Below are positions 23,176-35,098 of a stretch of 64,000 bases of DNA, piece after piece. The notes under the pieces are model-generated. The model did no database searches. It was not told the origin of the DNA and saw only the letters and a list, made by a program, of their open reading frames with translations. Both the position numbers and the translations under genes were made by a program. Origin of the DNA: Euryodendron excelsum (taxonomy: Eukaryota; Streptophyta; Magnoliopsida; Ericales; Pentaphylacaceae); assembly GCA_033060915.1 (NCBI GenBank), contig CM065397.1:34334501-34398500 (forward strand), in the 5' to 3' direction. Numbering within the stretch: position 1 is the first letter of the stretch; the number at the start of each line of letters is the position of its first letter.

Positions 23176-24054
23176 GTGAGTTTTCAAATTTTGTTGATTT
23201 TGATGTGTAGAACTTCATTTGAATCATGTGAATAGTGGAAAATAATGTTTTGATATGTTTTGAACACTTTGGTGATGTTGTTTTTGCATTTTAATGTTTG
23301 TTTGATTGAATTTGAATGATTTTTCATGAATATGCAAAAGAGGGCTTTCTACAGGAATAGGAAATTTGTTCCTACATGTATGGGTATTGGGTTTTTTGGC
23401 TATGTTTTTGTGCAATGTGCCTTAGAAAAATGTGTTTAACAATCGTATGAAGTTTCGTGATTTTTTGAAAACTCGGTGAATTTTTGATTTTTTGAAAAAT
23501 AGAAAAATATTTAGAAAATTTTGAAAAATGAGAAAACTCAAGAAATTGATGAAATTTTTAAAGTTTGAAATTTGGAAAAAGATTGGAATATTTTTGAAAA
23601 CAATTGAGGTGATTTTGAAAAATTTCAAAAGATGTTCAAAATCCATTGATTTATTTGAAAAATAAACATGTGTTTTGAAAATTTTGAAAAATTGAAAAGT
23701 GTGCACTGGTGCTGATGTCCTGTGATTGTGACGATGTGAAGTGCACGTTTTGTGTTTTGGGTTGATGTCATGGGTGTTGTAGGGGCCAGTTTTAAACAGG
23801 ACTTTGCCAAAATTTTTAGAAGTTATGGAAAGAGTTAGTTAAAGTTTTAGAAATAAAATCTTTTTGAAGGGAAAAGGCAGAGAACCCTTGAGATGTGATT
23901 TGGAGTTGGAAAATCAAGATGTGTGAAAATTTTGTTTTTGATTTGTTATTCAAAATCCTTTATTTGTTTTGTGTTATTTGTTTGTTGTATTTTACTGTTA
24001 TTTAAACTGCATGGATGGTATATTAACATCACTTACCTTGGCTTACCTTTTCAG
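23176..24054 (+). other. Predicted 5'-UTR intron of the antisense PMD gene
   Basis: Donor AAAAG|GTGAGTTTTC at 23175/23176 and acceptor TTACCTTTTCAG|GATGG at 24054/24055 are near-consensus plant splice sites. The 879 bases between are T-rich and without a coding pattern, as expected of a plant intron. The acceptor lies one base before the ATG of the PMD frame, so the first exon would be non-coding. Predicted only. Confidence 0.65.
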
Positions 24055-24055
24055 G

Positions 24056-25902
24056 ATGGCAGACACAGGTGATGACGGTTCCGAGAGGAGATGCCGCTCG
24101 GGGAAAGCGGCCCGGACTGATTCTGCTGGCGGCTCTAGTCGATCCAAAGGTAGTCGACGATCTACCGGACGATCTTCATCCAGTCAGAGCGGGCAGGGGA
24201 GTAGACTACCTGTCGACCCTTTTCCTCCGGTTGAGCAGGCTTTTGCCGAGGAGATTGATGCCGAGGAGGAGGTACCGGGCCTTGGGGACCAGGTGACAGG
24301 CTATGGGAGAGCTTCTTCTAGGCATAGGCAGACAGACGCCGACTTGGGAGATCTGCAGATACCAGATGTCCCACCACTCGGGGATTTGACCTATCATCCT
24401 AGTGTATACTCCAGACAGCATTTGCCACCTCCGCGGGTACATACAGCTTTCCGAGGGGCTGTTCATCAGGTTTTTGTGACCGTGCAGCAGGCTGCCCCAT
24501 CATACCGCGCCTTCTTGGCAGAGATCGGGTTTGGCACCTTTATGGGATTATAGGCTAACTGCCTGAACCGGCATTTGGTACTGGCACTTGTCGAGAGGTG
24601 GTTCGGGGAGACTGGGACCTTCGATTTTGTAGGCTTCGAGTTAGGCCCCACTCCTTTAGATTGGGCGATTATTACGGCACTCTCCTTTGTCAGCCGGCGG
24701 ATCACCCTGCACCCAGTCAGCAGGGACGAGGCTTGTTTGCTGTTGGACCTGCCTCAGCCTGAGCGCTCTGCCTTCCTAGTCTCTTGGATTAGTCAGGGTG
24801 AGCGTACTTTTGCTACTGAGCCATCGCCTGCCAGGCGGGACATCATGAGACGGCGACTTGTGTTGTACATCATCTTTAGTTGCTTCTGCAACAACAACAA
24901 GTCACTCGTGCCGTGCCGTTTGGTGAGTATAGTAGCCGATCTGGGAGCTTTGTCTGAGTTGGACTGGGGGTCCTTTTCTTTTGGCTGCTTTCTTCGATCG
25001 ATGCGGGTTCGGACTTCTTCTCGTTGGGGCAGCATGACTAGCTTTTGGCCCTTCCTTGTCTGGTGGAGTTACGAGTACCTACCTGTGCATCGCCCTGCAG
25101 TTGTTGAGGATGATCTCTATCCTCGTGCTTTGAGGTGGGCTCGTGACCGGGTAGCCCAGCGATCGGAGATTACTGACTTCGTGATGCTCTGGGCTAACCT
25201 GGAGTTGATTGAGGTGAGGGATGTGACCTGGCAGCCCTTCATTGGATTAGTCCATTACGAGACAGTCCGGTACCTTGTCCCGTTGTCCTTGTCGAGAGCT
25301 GCTTTTCTTAGTGATGACACCTGGGAGTCCTATCTTGGAGAGCGACACTGGCGGCAGTTTCATGAGGAGTTCCGATCAGCAGGAGCTCCACCAGAGTATA
25401 TGTTTGGAGCCCTGGTGGCGGGAGTGCTTATCCCTTATCAGGAGTGTCAGCCGGGTGTCGAGTTCTTGCTTCCTCTGGATACGGATTATGCTACGCACTT
25501 TGGGGCTCATTCGGTTGGTGCCTTCACCCGGTTTGAGGTAGTAGTCGGCGGGTACGCCATTGGCTAGGAGGTGGTTGACTTGTGGCGCTGTGCTGGAGGA
25601 TATGTGCCCCAGGCCGAGTTTACTGCTGTGAGAGACCAGAGAGATCGGTACCAGATGGAGCGGGACCAGTACCAGGCCGAGGTAGCTTCCCTGACGGCTC
25701 GGTTATCTCAGATGGGTGGTGGGGGGGGTAAGTTATTCTCTCTTTGCTCCTTATTGCTCTGCTGTTGCTTAGCTCCTTTCGCTTGCGGCTGATTTTGGTT
25801 CTATTTTCCCTGCAGGATAGTGGTGCTTCGAGTAGTTATCCTCCTCCTCCAATGCCGGGTTTCGAGGATTTTGATCCAGATGATATCTACTTTGACCTGT
25901 GA
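24056..25902 (+). pseudogene. Antisense plant mobile domain (PMD) gene inside element E
   Basis: One frame runs from the ATG at 24056 to 25727, broken only by TAG at 24551-24553 and TAG at 25565-25567. Domains: Ser/Arg-rich N terminus (residues 1-50, possible nuclear targeting), an acidic stretch, then a PMD-like core from about residue 145, with LVLALVERWFGETGTFDF and FLVWWSYEYLPVHRP as the clearest matches to the PMD (aminotransferase-like/MAIN-type) family. After the second TAG comes a coiled coil (VRDQRDRYQMERDQYQAEVA), a Gly run, an 88-base intron and a Pro/Asp-rich tail ending DDIYFDL at TGA 25900-25902. The PMD family is known in host genes and transposons; its biochemistry is poorly known. 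The gene is opposite in direction to gag. It was probably active until recently. Confidence 0.8.
25728..25815 (+). other. Predicted short terminal intron of the antisense PMD gene
   Basis: Donor GG|GTAAGTT and acceptor TTTTCCCTGCAG|GAT with T-rich content give an 88-base plant-type intron. As read, splicing after the run of eight G leaves one base over and meets TAG. With one G fewer, the downstream exon continues in frame as DSGASSSYPPPPMPGFEDFD. A G-run length change (real or an assembly error) is therefore likely. Confidence 0.65.
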
Positions 25903-27837
25903 GAGATGCCCCTTGTAGAGATTCTGATCCTCTTTTGCCCTTTGTTCCTGAGATGTATTGATGTTAGACAGTTTTATTTTGCATAGTTTTGTATAAGGAT
26001 GGATATTTATGGTATTTAGATGCACAGATAGACAGATACATATGATCAGAGGCATGTGATGTATGATGATGTTAGATATCTATTTTATGAGTTGGTGCTG
26101 ATGACTTCTATTTCTACAGGGTGTTATGTTCTATATGTGCAAAGCTCATGCTGATTTTTTTTTTTTTTTCAACATATGCATAAGCCAGAAGTATATTAAT
26201 AGAATGACACTGGGTGTTGTTAGACTTGTAGTCTTGGGAATGGTAACTCCCTCCTCTTCGGGGATTTTAGCCTCTCTTCTAGCTCAATCCTACCTCGATC
26301 GGATGATAGCACTTCGCACCTTTCTCAACCTCTTGATTGCCTTCAACTTTCTATCTTAGGGTTAGTGTATAGGGTTATCGCGCTGAGACTCTCGACTCTC
26401 AGGGTTTTAGCAACAACTTACCTGACCTTTGGTGGAGCAATAAGTGGCCAGTCATTTCAATCCGAGAAGACTTTGTTTGGGACCGTAATGTAGGCTAGGT
26501 TATGGGGTTTTAGAAACGACGGGATATGTAGGCTCAAATTCAATGTTGTTTTCAGCAAGGTTTAGATCCAAACTGTCCTTAACCGTTTTTCAGTAGGATT
26601 AGCATCCCCCTTTTTTTTTTTTTGGCAGCGTATCCAGCTCATTTAGATCAAGCAATCTGTTTTCAATTAGAGGGGACTTTAATAGGGTTATAATGTAGGC
26701 CATGGTTTCAGGGTTTTGCAAGAAAGGGTAAAGGCTCAAACCTATTGTACGTACTGGGTTTCTTTGTAACCTAGGATCACCTTTAAATTTTCTTCTCGCT
26801 TTTGACCATATACTTCTCAGGGTGACAATGACCTCGTTCTTTCTCCCTTTCCATGTACTTCTTGAGATAAACATGACTTTCTTTTCTATGCCTTTGAAGT
26901 TAATTCAATCACGATTTTCTTCAGGCCTTTCTTTAGAATCAGGGTTTTCTTTCATTTTTTTTTTTTTTTTTGGCCTCTTGCCCCTTGGCAACTCCTTTCT
27001 TTTGCTTTTTCTTTTATGAAACGAAAAAATTATTTAAACCTTTTCCCTTAAACCTTTTCCCTTGGTAGTTCAATATACCCAGTGTGGGCGGTGATCCCTA
27101 GGTTGGGGTTTTGTTAAGAAAGGATAAGTGGCTCAACGGGTTTGGCAAGGGGCTGCTTTTGATTGTATGGGAAATAAAATGAGGGCCTCTCTTCATTTTG
27201 AATCAGATTGCTTGATCTATAGAGCTTTCAACACTATCCTAGTATGATAGAGGTGGACACCAGTCCTAGAATTCTCAACTAATGTTTGCCCCAATGTGGG
27301 GAGGACAGTCTTGGATCAGGGTTGACAAAGAAAATTTTCGCTTTCCGCGAGGCACTAGGGGTTAAGCAAAGAGAATACAAGCACATTTGTTCATTTACTT
27401 AGTTATTTATTCTTTATATGTGGGGGGATGAAAGATGGCTTCTTTTCATTTTGATAAACTGGCCAGACATCGCTTAGCCTCAGAGTCTTGCAAGTGCTGC
27501 CTTTGGGTAGTATCCTCACTCATCCTTATTCTTTCTCTCTATGGATGATTGATCATTTGGCGAGTGGTTAACTCATGCTATCATCCCTTCAAGTTGGATC
27601 ATTCCATAAGATAAACCACGCCCCTTACGTAGAAAGTAGTCACTATTCCCAAGAGACAAGATAACAACAATGGAATAAAAGACTGTCATTTGATTATTAT
27701 TATTATGTTTACGGAAAGCATCAAGTTCTTAAGCAATAAGAAAATGTAAACATTAATTTAAAGATAAAAAGTGAAGGGATAGAAAGAAAGTGGGTGAAAA
27801 CACCCCTCTCTTGTACGCTTGTGCAAAGAACCCCTTT
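25903..27837 (-). other. Non-coding middle of element E, with internal degenerate repeats
   Basis: No coding domain is seen on either strand. A block of about 75 bases with TAATGTAGGCT and AGGCTCAAA landmarks appears at about 26467-26540 and 26670-26745, with a related block at 27090-27145 (GTGGGCGGTGATCCCTAGG). The same three blocks in the same order are found in F (57518, 57783, 58190), so the section is conserved in the family. Its purpose is unknown; it lies where pol would be expected. Confidence 0.6.
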
Positions 27838-29843
27838 TTAGTACAGCTTTGGGACAACTCCCACATTTTTTATGCTCCATTCGCTATCCGAATCCTCGGC
27901 TAAGGTGAGACAAGCAAAGGCTTCTCCTAGAGCTCCACAGACGTTGACACTGTTGATGCGGTTGTCAGCCTCCTTCTTGTTCTGTGTAGGGGGTTCTTCT
28001 GTAAACAGGGTGACCAACTCACCCCCTTCCAATTTGAATGGCTCTGCTTGTGCTCTTGGCTTCTCTATCCTCCAGCTCATTTCTTCATAGTTGTACTCAT
28101 TTGTAGGCCAATGACTCTCTAGCAAATGACGTTCGGTCACAGCATATTTCGGATGCAGAAACTCAGCACCCCATCCATCAGCAACCATGTTTTCAGTAGT
28201 CTCATCTCCCAGGAACATTGGCTTCTCAATGGGCCAGTCGGAAGCATCAGGTACTTCATCAAGGTTATGGAGATAGATTGGGCATAATGGGAGATCCTCC
28301 TCCCAGTCATCTTCTTCCTCGGTCTCCCAATCGTCCTCATAGTCCTCGGCCTCAGGCTCGTCAAACACTCCCTCGCCCTCCATTTCTACTAGTATCATAC
28401 TGACGGTGTGATCTGGCAGAGGGTTAGCAGTCACATTGGGAGTGGGAGCAGGTTTTACCGGCTGCAGATCGATGGTCTTATTGTCGATCAAGTCTTGGAT
28501 CTTGTGCTTGAGAGCAAAGCAGCTTTCGGTGTCATGCCCCTGGCCACCTGAATGATATTCACATGTAAGAGCGGCATTAAAGGTCGGGGGCAGAGGGCTT
28601 GGCAACGGGCGAGCAGGTACAGGCTTCAAGATGTTGTTTTTCAAAAGGCTATCGTACGCCTCAGTTTGGGTGCAGGCTAAGGCGTCGAAGGTACGGGTAC
28701 GTCGAGCAGGTCTATTGAAGTTGGGTCGTGCCCTAACTGGACCATAGTTCGGGGTTGGAGCAGGCATGGTCAAGGTGGGTAAGGGCAGGACCTGGGGTGA
28801 TTGGAGCAGAGGTCGGTATTAAGGTGGTTGGCTAGGCAGAATAGCAGACACTTCATTTTCCTTCCTGATAGTGCCCCTTGTAGTAGCCACCCTCTTAGCT
28901 ATGTTGGTGGTATTTTCTCCAATTTTGGCATAGGGATCTGTGATTCTTCTTATCTTGAGGCTGTTTTCTATCATTTCCCCCTGCATGATGAGTTCGGAGA
29001 AGCTTTTTCCCATGCTTGTGCAGAGCTTCTCATAGAATATACCTTGGAAAGTATGTACGAACAGTTGTACGTACTCCTTTTCCTCTAACGGGGGATTAAC
29101 TTGTGCAGCGGCCTCCCTCCATCTCAGGGCATATGCTTTAAAGCTCTCCTTCTCACCCTTGCTCATCGTCATCAAGGACCATCGATCAGAAGTGAGGTCG
29201 ATGTTGTGACGGTATTAGGCTTTAAACGCATTGACTAGCTCCATCCAGGTGGTGATCTTCCTTAAGTCTAAACGAGCAAACCATTGCAGAGCCGACCATG
29301 TGAGGCTGTGTTGGAATAACTGCATAAGGAGCTTCGGGTCGTTGCCATGTCCACTAAATGCTCCAGCATATAGACGTAGATGAGCAACAGGGTTACCGGT
29401 CCGTCGTACTTTTGGAAGTGAGGCATTTTAAATTTAGCAAGTCTCGGATGGTCGGGGAAGAAACAGAGTTCATCATAAGAAGTGAATCCATAAGCATCAT
29501 GGCCATGGAGACTTCGCAATGAATCTTCCAACCCTTGGATTTTCAGACTGAGAGGGTCTAGAGAGGCCTTCTTTATGACGGGTGAAAGCAATATGGTCTC
29601 TTCTTCTTCAGTATTGACCCTTTTGGCATCTTCCTTAGTTTTCCCAACATTGTCGGACTGAAGCAAGATCCTCGAATTAGTGGGTTCCGGGTCCTTGGAT
29701 GAAGTCATAAATGATGACGGAACTGCAGTGGCATCCTTCATGGCCCGAGTTTGAATGAGTTTGAGCATCTCATCCATCTTAGCCCTCATTTCATTAACTT
29801 CCTCTCGGGAAACTTAAGAGGATTCTTCAGGGTTAGTAGCCAT
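27838..29843 (-). pseudogene. gag: gag of element E (three open segments)
   Basis: ATG at 29843-29841 begins MATNPEESS, then an in-frame TAA where B1 has Ser. The first segment continues to 29268 and shifts frame near 29400. The Retrotrans_gag core is at 29175-28819 (FKAYALRWREAAAQVNPP, then FVHTFQGIFYEKL), ending in a stop after ILPSQPP. The last segment (28773-27838) starts within a Pro-rich linker and holds the knuckle-like CEYHSGGQGHDTESC (28519-28563), a strongly acidic region (about 28250-28400) and a C-terminal tail ending VVPKLY. Total length is close to 670 codons. No protease follows. Expected role: structural protein of the virus-like particle. This copy is defective. Confidence 0.85.
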
Positions 29844-31376
29844 CAGTGATGTTTTGTGCCGAGTGATAATAGGATCCCTAGGTGGATGTTGACTCAGTGC
29901 AAGGCAACTTCTGTAAATAGAAATAAAAAGGAAAAAGAAAAAGGCAAAAACACAAGTCACAAGTTAGTTTTTGGTTTTTAAAGAATTTTATGCAATGCAT
30001 GTCCTAGGGTGTTCCTCTTAAAGAGGGAAGTTAGTCATGATGTATTGGCTCACTTTTGGAGATAGGGGGTTTGCCCCTGTATGCAGACATCTTATCGTTA
30101 GGTAGGAACCTTCAATCATCCATGCATTCATTCATAAAAATAAAGAAGTACATTAAATTCTAGGCTTGAGATACAAAAGAATTGAAATACATTTTAATAG
30201 GGGGAGGGGGAACATTTTCCTTTGGACTTCCTCCTATCTACTTTTACAAAGGGAAACCCTAAACTACTCTTGAGTCTTCGGATTCGCCTTCCTTGGATTT
30301 GATGTCAGGGAGGTCGCGGAAAGACCTTGTTGATTCATTGCCCCTTGTCTTCTTGACAATCCTATCTCCGTGAGCATAGAAGGATTGGGGCCCCTCTTAT
30401 GAAATGGATTGGTGTGCATGCCATAAGTCCTTAGGGTTACGCGGGAACCCTTAGGGTTTGGGTAGGTTTAATGCAAGGGAGAGTGACGTTGGTGTCACTC
30501 TCAATGGGTTGATCATATGCATGAGAATGCAGTGACTTGAGTTACTTAGAACTTTTGTCTTGACATGGAATATTGAGTGCATGAACATGAATATGCAAAA
30601 AGTATAAGGAGAGAAGGTACAATTGAAGTAAACATGCATGCATGAACAGTTAGACAGGCATTATAACAGTATAAATACAGTCAGTATAACAGCAGGAATA
30701 GACAAGTATGAATGAAAGTAAGAGCAATCGCCCTTTCCTCTGTGATTTTGAAAACGGTGCTCGTTTCTTAAATTCGGCAGAGGTTCGGCTATGCATGGTG
30801 TCTATATGAGTATGAGGTTAAGGGTTGACTAATGTGTCCTAAAAAGGCTCGGTCCCCGGATCTTCAAACCTAGGCCCACTCCCCGAGGTGGTGCCATGAT
30901 CGGTTGGTGATCCGAGCGGGGGAACCATCAAGAGGCCGTAGGTGAAGAAATTGACACAGCATCTTGCCCACAACCAATATACCGTTCCCCCTTTCTAACT
31001 AGAAAGGACATATCAGGGAATGCAAGTATGCAGAATGCAAGTGCACATGCAGTGTGTGTGTGATTTTTAAAAGTGGAGGAAAGGGCCCAACAACTCTCAT
31101 TCATCCTGTACATCACATTCATGCAAAGCAGTTAATAAAACTTAAGCAAAAAGCGCACCTACAAAACAAATATGCAAGTGTTAGTATGTGGATGACAAAT
31201 AGAATACAAGATAATATGAATAAATGCATGTTTTTTTTTTTGTTTTTTTTTTTTTGAAAACAATTTTGAAAATTTAGTTTTAAAAATTTAAAGTAAATAG
31301 GATTGAACCAAGTTAATTGAAGACTCTACATGGGTGAAGGGTAAAGAGACACAACTATGACCTAACCCTCTAAGTC
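29844..31376 (-). other. Leader between PBS and gag of element E
   Basis: About 1.5 kb, homologous to the leaders of B1 and F. On the minus strand a pyrimidine-rich run ending TTTACAG (intron end at 29911) sits at the same place as TTTTGCAG in B1, suggesting a conserved acceptor just upstream of gag. A donor-like ACG|GTATGT lies at 34801 in the 5' LTR. Two poly-T-rich stretches lie near 31231-31254. Confidence 0.65.
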
Positions 31377-31394
31377 TCCCCAGCGGAGTCGCCA
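31377..31394 (-). other. Primer-binding site of element E
   Basis: TGGCGACTCCGCTGGGGA on the minus strand, two bases after the 5' LTR end. By family knowledge this resembles the complement of a tRNA-Arg 3' end, the usual primer of Ogre/Tat-type elements. The tRNA assignment is from recollection and not checked. Confidence 0.82.
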
Positions 31395-31396
31395 GC

Positions 31397-34300
31397 TGTC
31401 GCTCCCAGATTTTTCGCACTTGAGGAATACTCACACAAGCGGGAAAAATGTTGTACTCTCTCGTTAGAACCCACCCTCCTAGAAGAATGAGTGCGACTAG
31501 GTTTGAATTGAAAAATTGATTTGAATAAAGGGCTTTTGAAAAAGATTCAAAGTCGCCACCTAACTTGATTAAGGTGAGTTAGGTCACCTAAAAACTAAGA
31601 ATAATCCGAATACTACACTTAGGGTTTTTGGAAAACGATTTGAAAATATTTCCTCAACAGAGGGTTCTTAAGGAAAACAGGTTGTTTGGCAACCTTTGGA
31701 AAACATTTAGCCCTTTTTGAAAAATAACTCCTTTTTGGTCTTTAAAAACAGTGATCTAAGTTCGGAGGTTGGTTACGTGTAAGGAAGACGCACTAAGCTA
31801 TCACCCTACCCCGCCCTTTCGGTACCTACATGTCATTCTACCCTAGATTCACCTATGAGAGTCTTTAACCAACGAATATTCAACCCTATTCACTTTAGAA
31901 AAACAATGTTTGAAAACTAACATGATGCGTGATATGAAAGTGCAATAGAAGAGAATTGAAAAAATGGATTTGGAAAGAGATTGATTTGAAATTGATTTGT
32001 TTTGAAAATAGATTTGAAGAGATGGAATTGAAATTGGAAAGTTTAAAAATTTGGAAATAGAAATTTGAAAATAGAAATTTTGAAATTGGAATTTTGAAAA
32101 TAGATTGGAATTTGAGATTTTGAAAGATTTTGGAAACCGCACCCATGAGGGTGGAATTGAAAGTTTGAAAAGTATTGTGACCGCACCTATGAAGGTTGCC
32201 TACGTATTCCGTTGGGGGAATGAAGTCAGTCGTAGTTCGAACCGAAGTCCGATTGAAAAGAGATTGATTTGAAGAGAGAGATTGGATTGGAAGAAAGAGG
32301 TTGAATTGAAAATTAGATTTGATTTGAGATTAGAAGAGGAGATTGAAAATTGAAATTGAGAAGACTGGACTTACTTTGAAAAAATAGATTTTGACTTGTT
32401 TTGGAAAGAGAAAGTTTAAGAAACCTAGACTTAAGAAAGATGAGACTTAGGAAAGACTTGAGATTAAGAAAGATTGGATTGGAATGTTGGATTTGGAAAG
32501 ATCTTGGAAGATTTGGAAACTTGGAATTTAGGAAAGATTTGGATTAGGAAAGTTTCGAATTAGGAAAGTGTTATTTTTAGAAAGTTTCGAAATTATGAAA
32601 GTTTTGAATTAGGAAAGTTCGGAACTTAAGAAAGTTTCAACTTAGGAATGTTTTGAAAATTGAAATGTTTTGAAATAGGAAAGTTTCGTTTTAAGAAAGG
32701 TTTTGAAATAGGAAAGTATTGAGGTTTAGGAAAGTTTTCACTTTAGGAAAGTTTTGAAATGGGAAAGTATTCAATTTAGAAATGTTTTGAATTAAGAAAA
32801 GTTTAGTTTGAGAAAGGTATAGAATTTGGAAAGTTTCAAATTAAGAAAGTTTTGAATTTTGGAATGTTTGAAAAAGGGAAGTTTTGAATTTGGAAAGTTT
32901 TGAAAACAAGGAAGTTTTGAAAATAAGAAAGTTTCGTTTTGGGAAAGGTTTGAAAAAGGAAAGTTTTCAGTTTAGGAAATGTTTGAAATAAGAAAGTTTT
33001 GAGTTTAGAAAAGTCTTAGATTTGGAAAGATGTTGAAGTTTCGGAAAGTTTAGAATTTAGAAAGCTTTTAGGTTTAGAAAGATTTAACTTAAGAAGGTTT
33101 CAAATTTAGAAAGTTTTGAATTTGGAAAGATTTGAAATTTAGAAAGTTTAAGATTTAGAAAGTTTTAGAGCTTTAGAAAATCTTGAGATTAGGAAAGGTT
33201 TGAGTTTAGGAAAGATTTGAAAGCTTGGATTTGAAAAAGATTTTGAAAAGGGGTAGAATTAGGAAAGGATTGAATTAGGAAAGATTTGAAAGTTGAGTTT
33301 TAAAACTTAGGAAAGATTTTTATGTTCAAGTTTTGGAAACTTAAGACTTAGGAGAGTAGAAGTTTAGGAAGGATTTGAATTAGGAAAGAGTTGGATTTTG
33401 AAATTCAAGGAAAGGTTTAAAGTTTGGTTTTAGGAAACTTATGGTTTAGGAAGGAATTGAATTAGGAAAGGTTTGGATTAGGAAGGGATTGGATTTGGTT
33501 TCTAAAAGAGAAATTTTGGATTTTATTTTCAAAAACGGAGGATGGGATCTAGTTTCCTAAATAGGGAGATAGGATTTGGCGAGGATTTGAAAAAGGAGGT
33601 TCTAGAAACCCTAGATTTGAAAGTGTAGAATCTTAACGTAGAAAAGAGGTTTTGGAAACATGTATAGTTTGGATGTGAAAACAAGAGGTTTTGGAAACCT
33701 AGGTTTGGGGCAAAGTTTGAAAATCGTGTTTTTAGGAAAAAGATTAGGGTTTCCTAATTGTGGGCTCTAAGGCTTGACTTGGGCTCTAAGGAGAGAGTTT
33801 TTGGAAAGTGCGTTTTTAGAAACGAAGGTTTTCTAGAAGGGAAATCCTAGGGAGGAGTTTTTGGAAAGTGAATTTGAAAAGAGAGTTTTTGGAAAGATTT
33901 TTGGAAAGGAGTTTTTGAAAAGTGTGTTTTTAGAAACGAAGATTTTAGAAGGAAAATCCTAGAGAGGAAATTTCTAGAAGGAAGATTTTAGAAAGAGAGT
34001 TTTTTAGAAAGGTTTTTGGAGAGAGTTTTTAGGAAGGTGAATCTAGGGAGTGTTTTTAGAAAGCGATTTTAAAGAGAAGGAGTTTTAGAAAGGAGTTGAA
34101 AAAGGGAATTTTAAAAAATAGATTTTGGAAGGGAGTTTTTGAAAACAATTTTGGAGAGGAGAGTTTTAGGAAAGTATGTTGAAAAAGAGATTTTTAGGAA
34201 GATATTTTTGAAGAGAGAGTTTTTGAAAAGTATAAAAACATCTGACTTTCCCAAAGCGATTCTAGCCATAAGAGGGCTAGACCCACTCTAAGAAAGCGGT

Positions 34301-35098
34301 TTTGAAAATAGCAAGATTTGAAAATATGGACCAAAAAGTTCACTTTTAATGTAACACTTTCCTAGAGCAGCCCTAGCCATGGAAAGGCTAGAATCACCCT
34401 AGAATTGTGGTTTTGAAAACAAGTTTTGGAAAAAGAGATTTTGATGCAATTTTGAAAACAAGTTTGAAAACGTTTTGAAAAACAACTTTGAAAATGGTTT
34501 TTGGAAGATGCAAGACTATGATATGCACAATGCAATTTGGGGTCGTGAACATACAAGTCTAAGGCTTCACCACATAATCAAGGGGGTCGGACCCACGTGG
34601 TCTCTGGTTAGACTAGAAGAAAGCCCCCGACACGGTGACTCTCCAATAGTCTAATCCTACACATGGACCGGGAGTCCCCTTGTTTCAAGCATGCAAAGAA
34701 AGGGGGGGAAAGAGATGGGAGATTAAAATAGAGAAAACCCAAGTGGGTTAGGAGAGAGAAGAGAGAGGGGGAAATTGCGAAAATCTAAATAGAAAACATA
34801 CCGTATATCTTCTTTATTTTGCGCGCCTTGCTTGTCTTCAATCTTCGGTCTTCGTCTTGATCTTCTTCTTCAACCTTCAAGGGTTGCCTTCAAGCTATAG
34901 GTGGCAGCTCTTCAAGTCTTCAAAGGATAGTTGAAGGCTAGTGTATGAGTGTATGGGGGAGTGTATAAGTGTATAGGAGGCTAGGGTTTGTGTAGGGTGG
35001 CGAGGGTTTGGAAAACCTAGGGAGGCTAGGGTTTAGGAGATGCTCGAGCTCTGTATATCGAAATATAGGATTTTTAGGTTAAGTTTGCAGATCCTCTT
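31397..35098 (-). mobile_element. 5' LTR of element E, 3' part (R/U5 side)
   Basis: The LTR end GGGAGCGACA at 31397 adjoins the PBS. The segment holds the conserved 3' block, the purine-rich (on +) GGAAAG repeat zone, the splice-donor-like site at 34801 and the transcribed region up to just downstream of the TATA box. S2 is inserted at CTCTT (35094-35098), roughly 20 bases downstream of the TATA box. Confidence 0.88.
35094..35098. repeat. Target-site duplication CTCTT of solo LTR S2 (left copy)
   Basis: CTCTT before S2 and again at 40144-40148 after its GCTTACA start. The E LTR reads continuously (GATCCTCTT then CACGCTGAATGAGG) when S2 and one copy are removed. Confidence 0.88.

Noticed and set aside
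22564..23187. Minus-strand frame of 207 codons across the polypurine tract and antisense promoter area
   Set aside because: It crosses the LTR boundary and predicted exon 1, has no recognisable domain and biased composition; probably chance.
28801..29088. Plus-strand frame over the gag core (also 9208-10029)
   Set aside because: Shadow of minus-strand gag, which has clear family motifs.
22712..31396. Hidden pol in element E
   Set aside because: Neither strand shows RT, RNase H, integrase or protease motifs, though gag and PMD motifs are easily seen in the same stretch.
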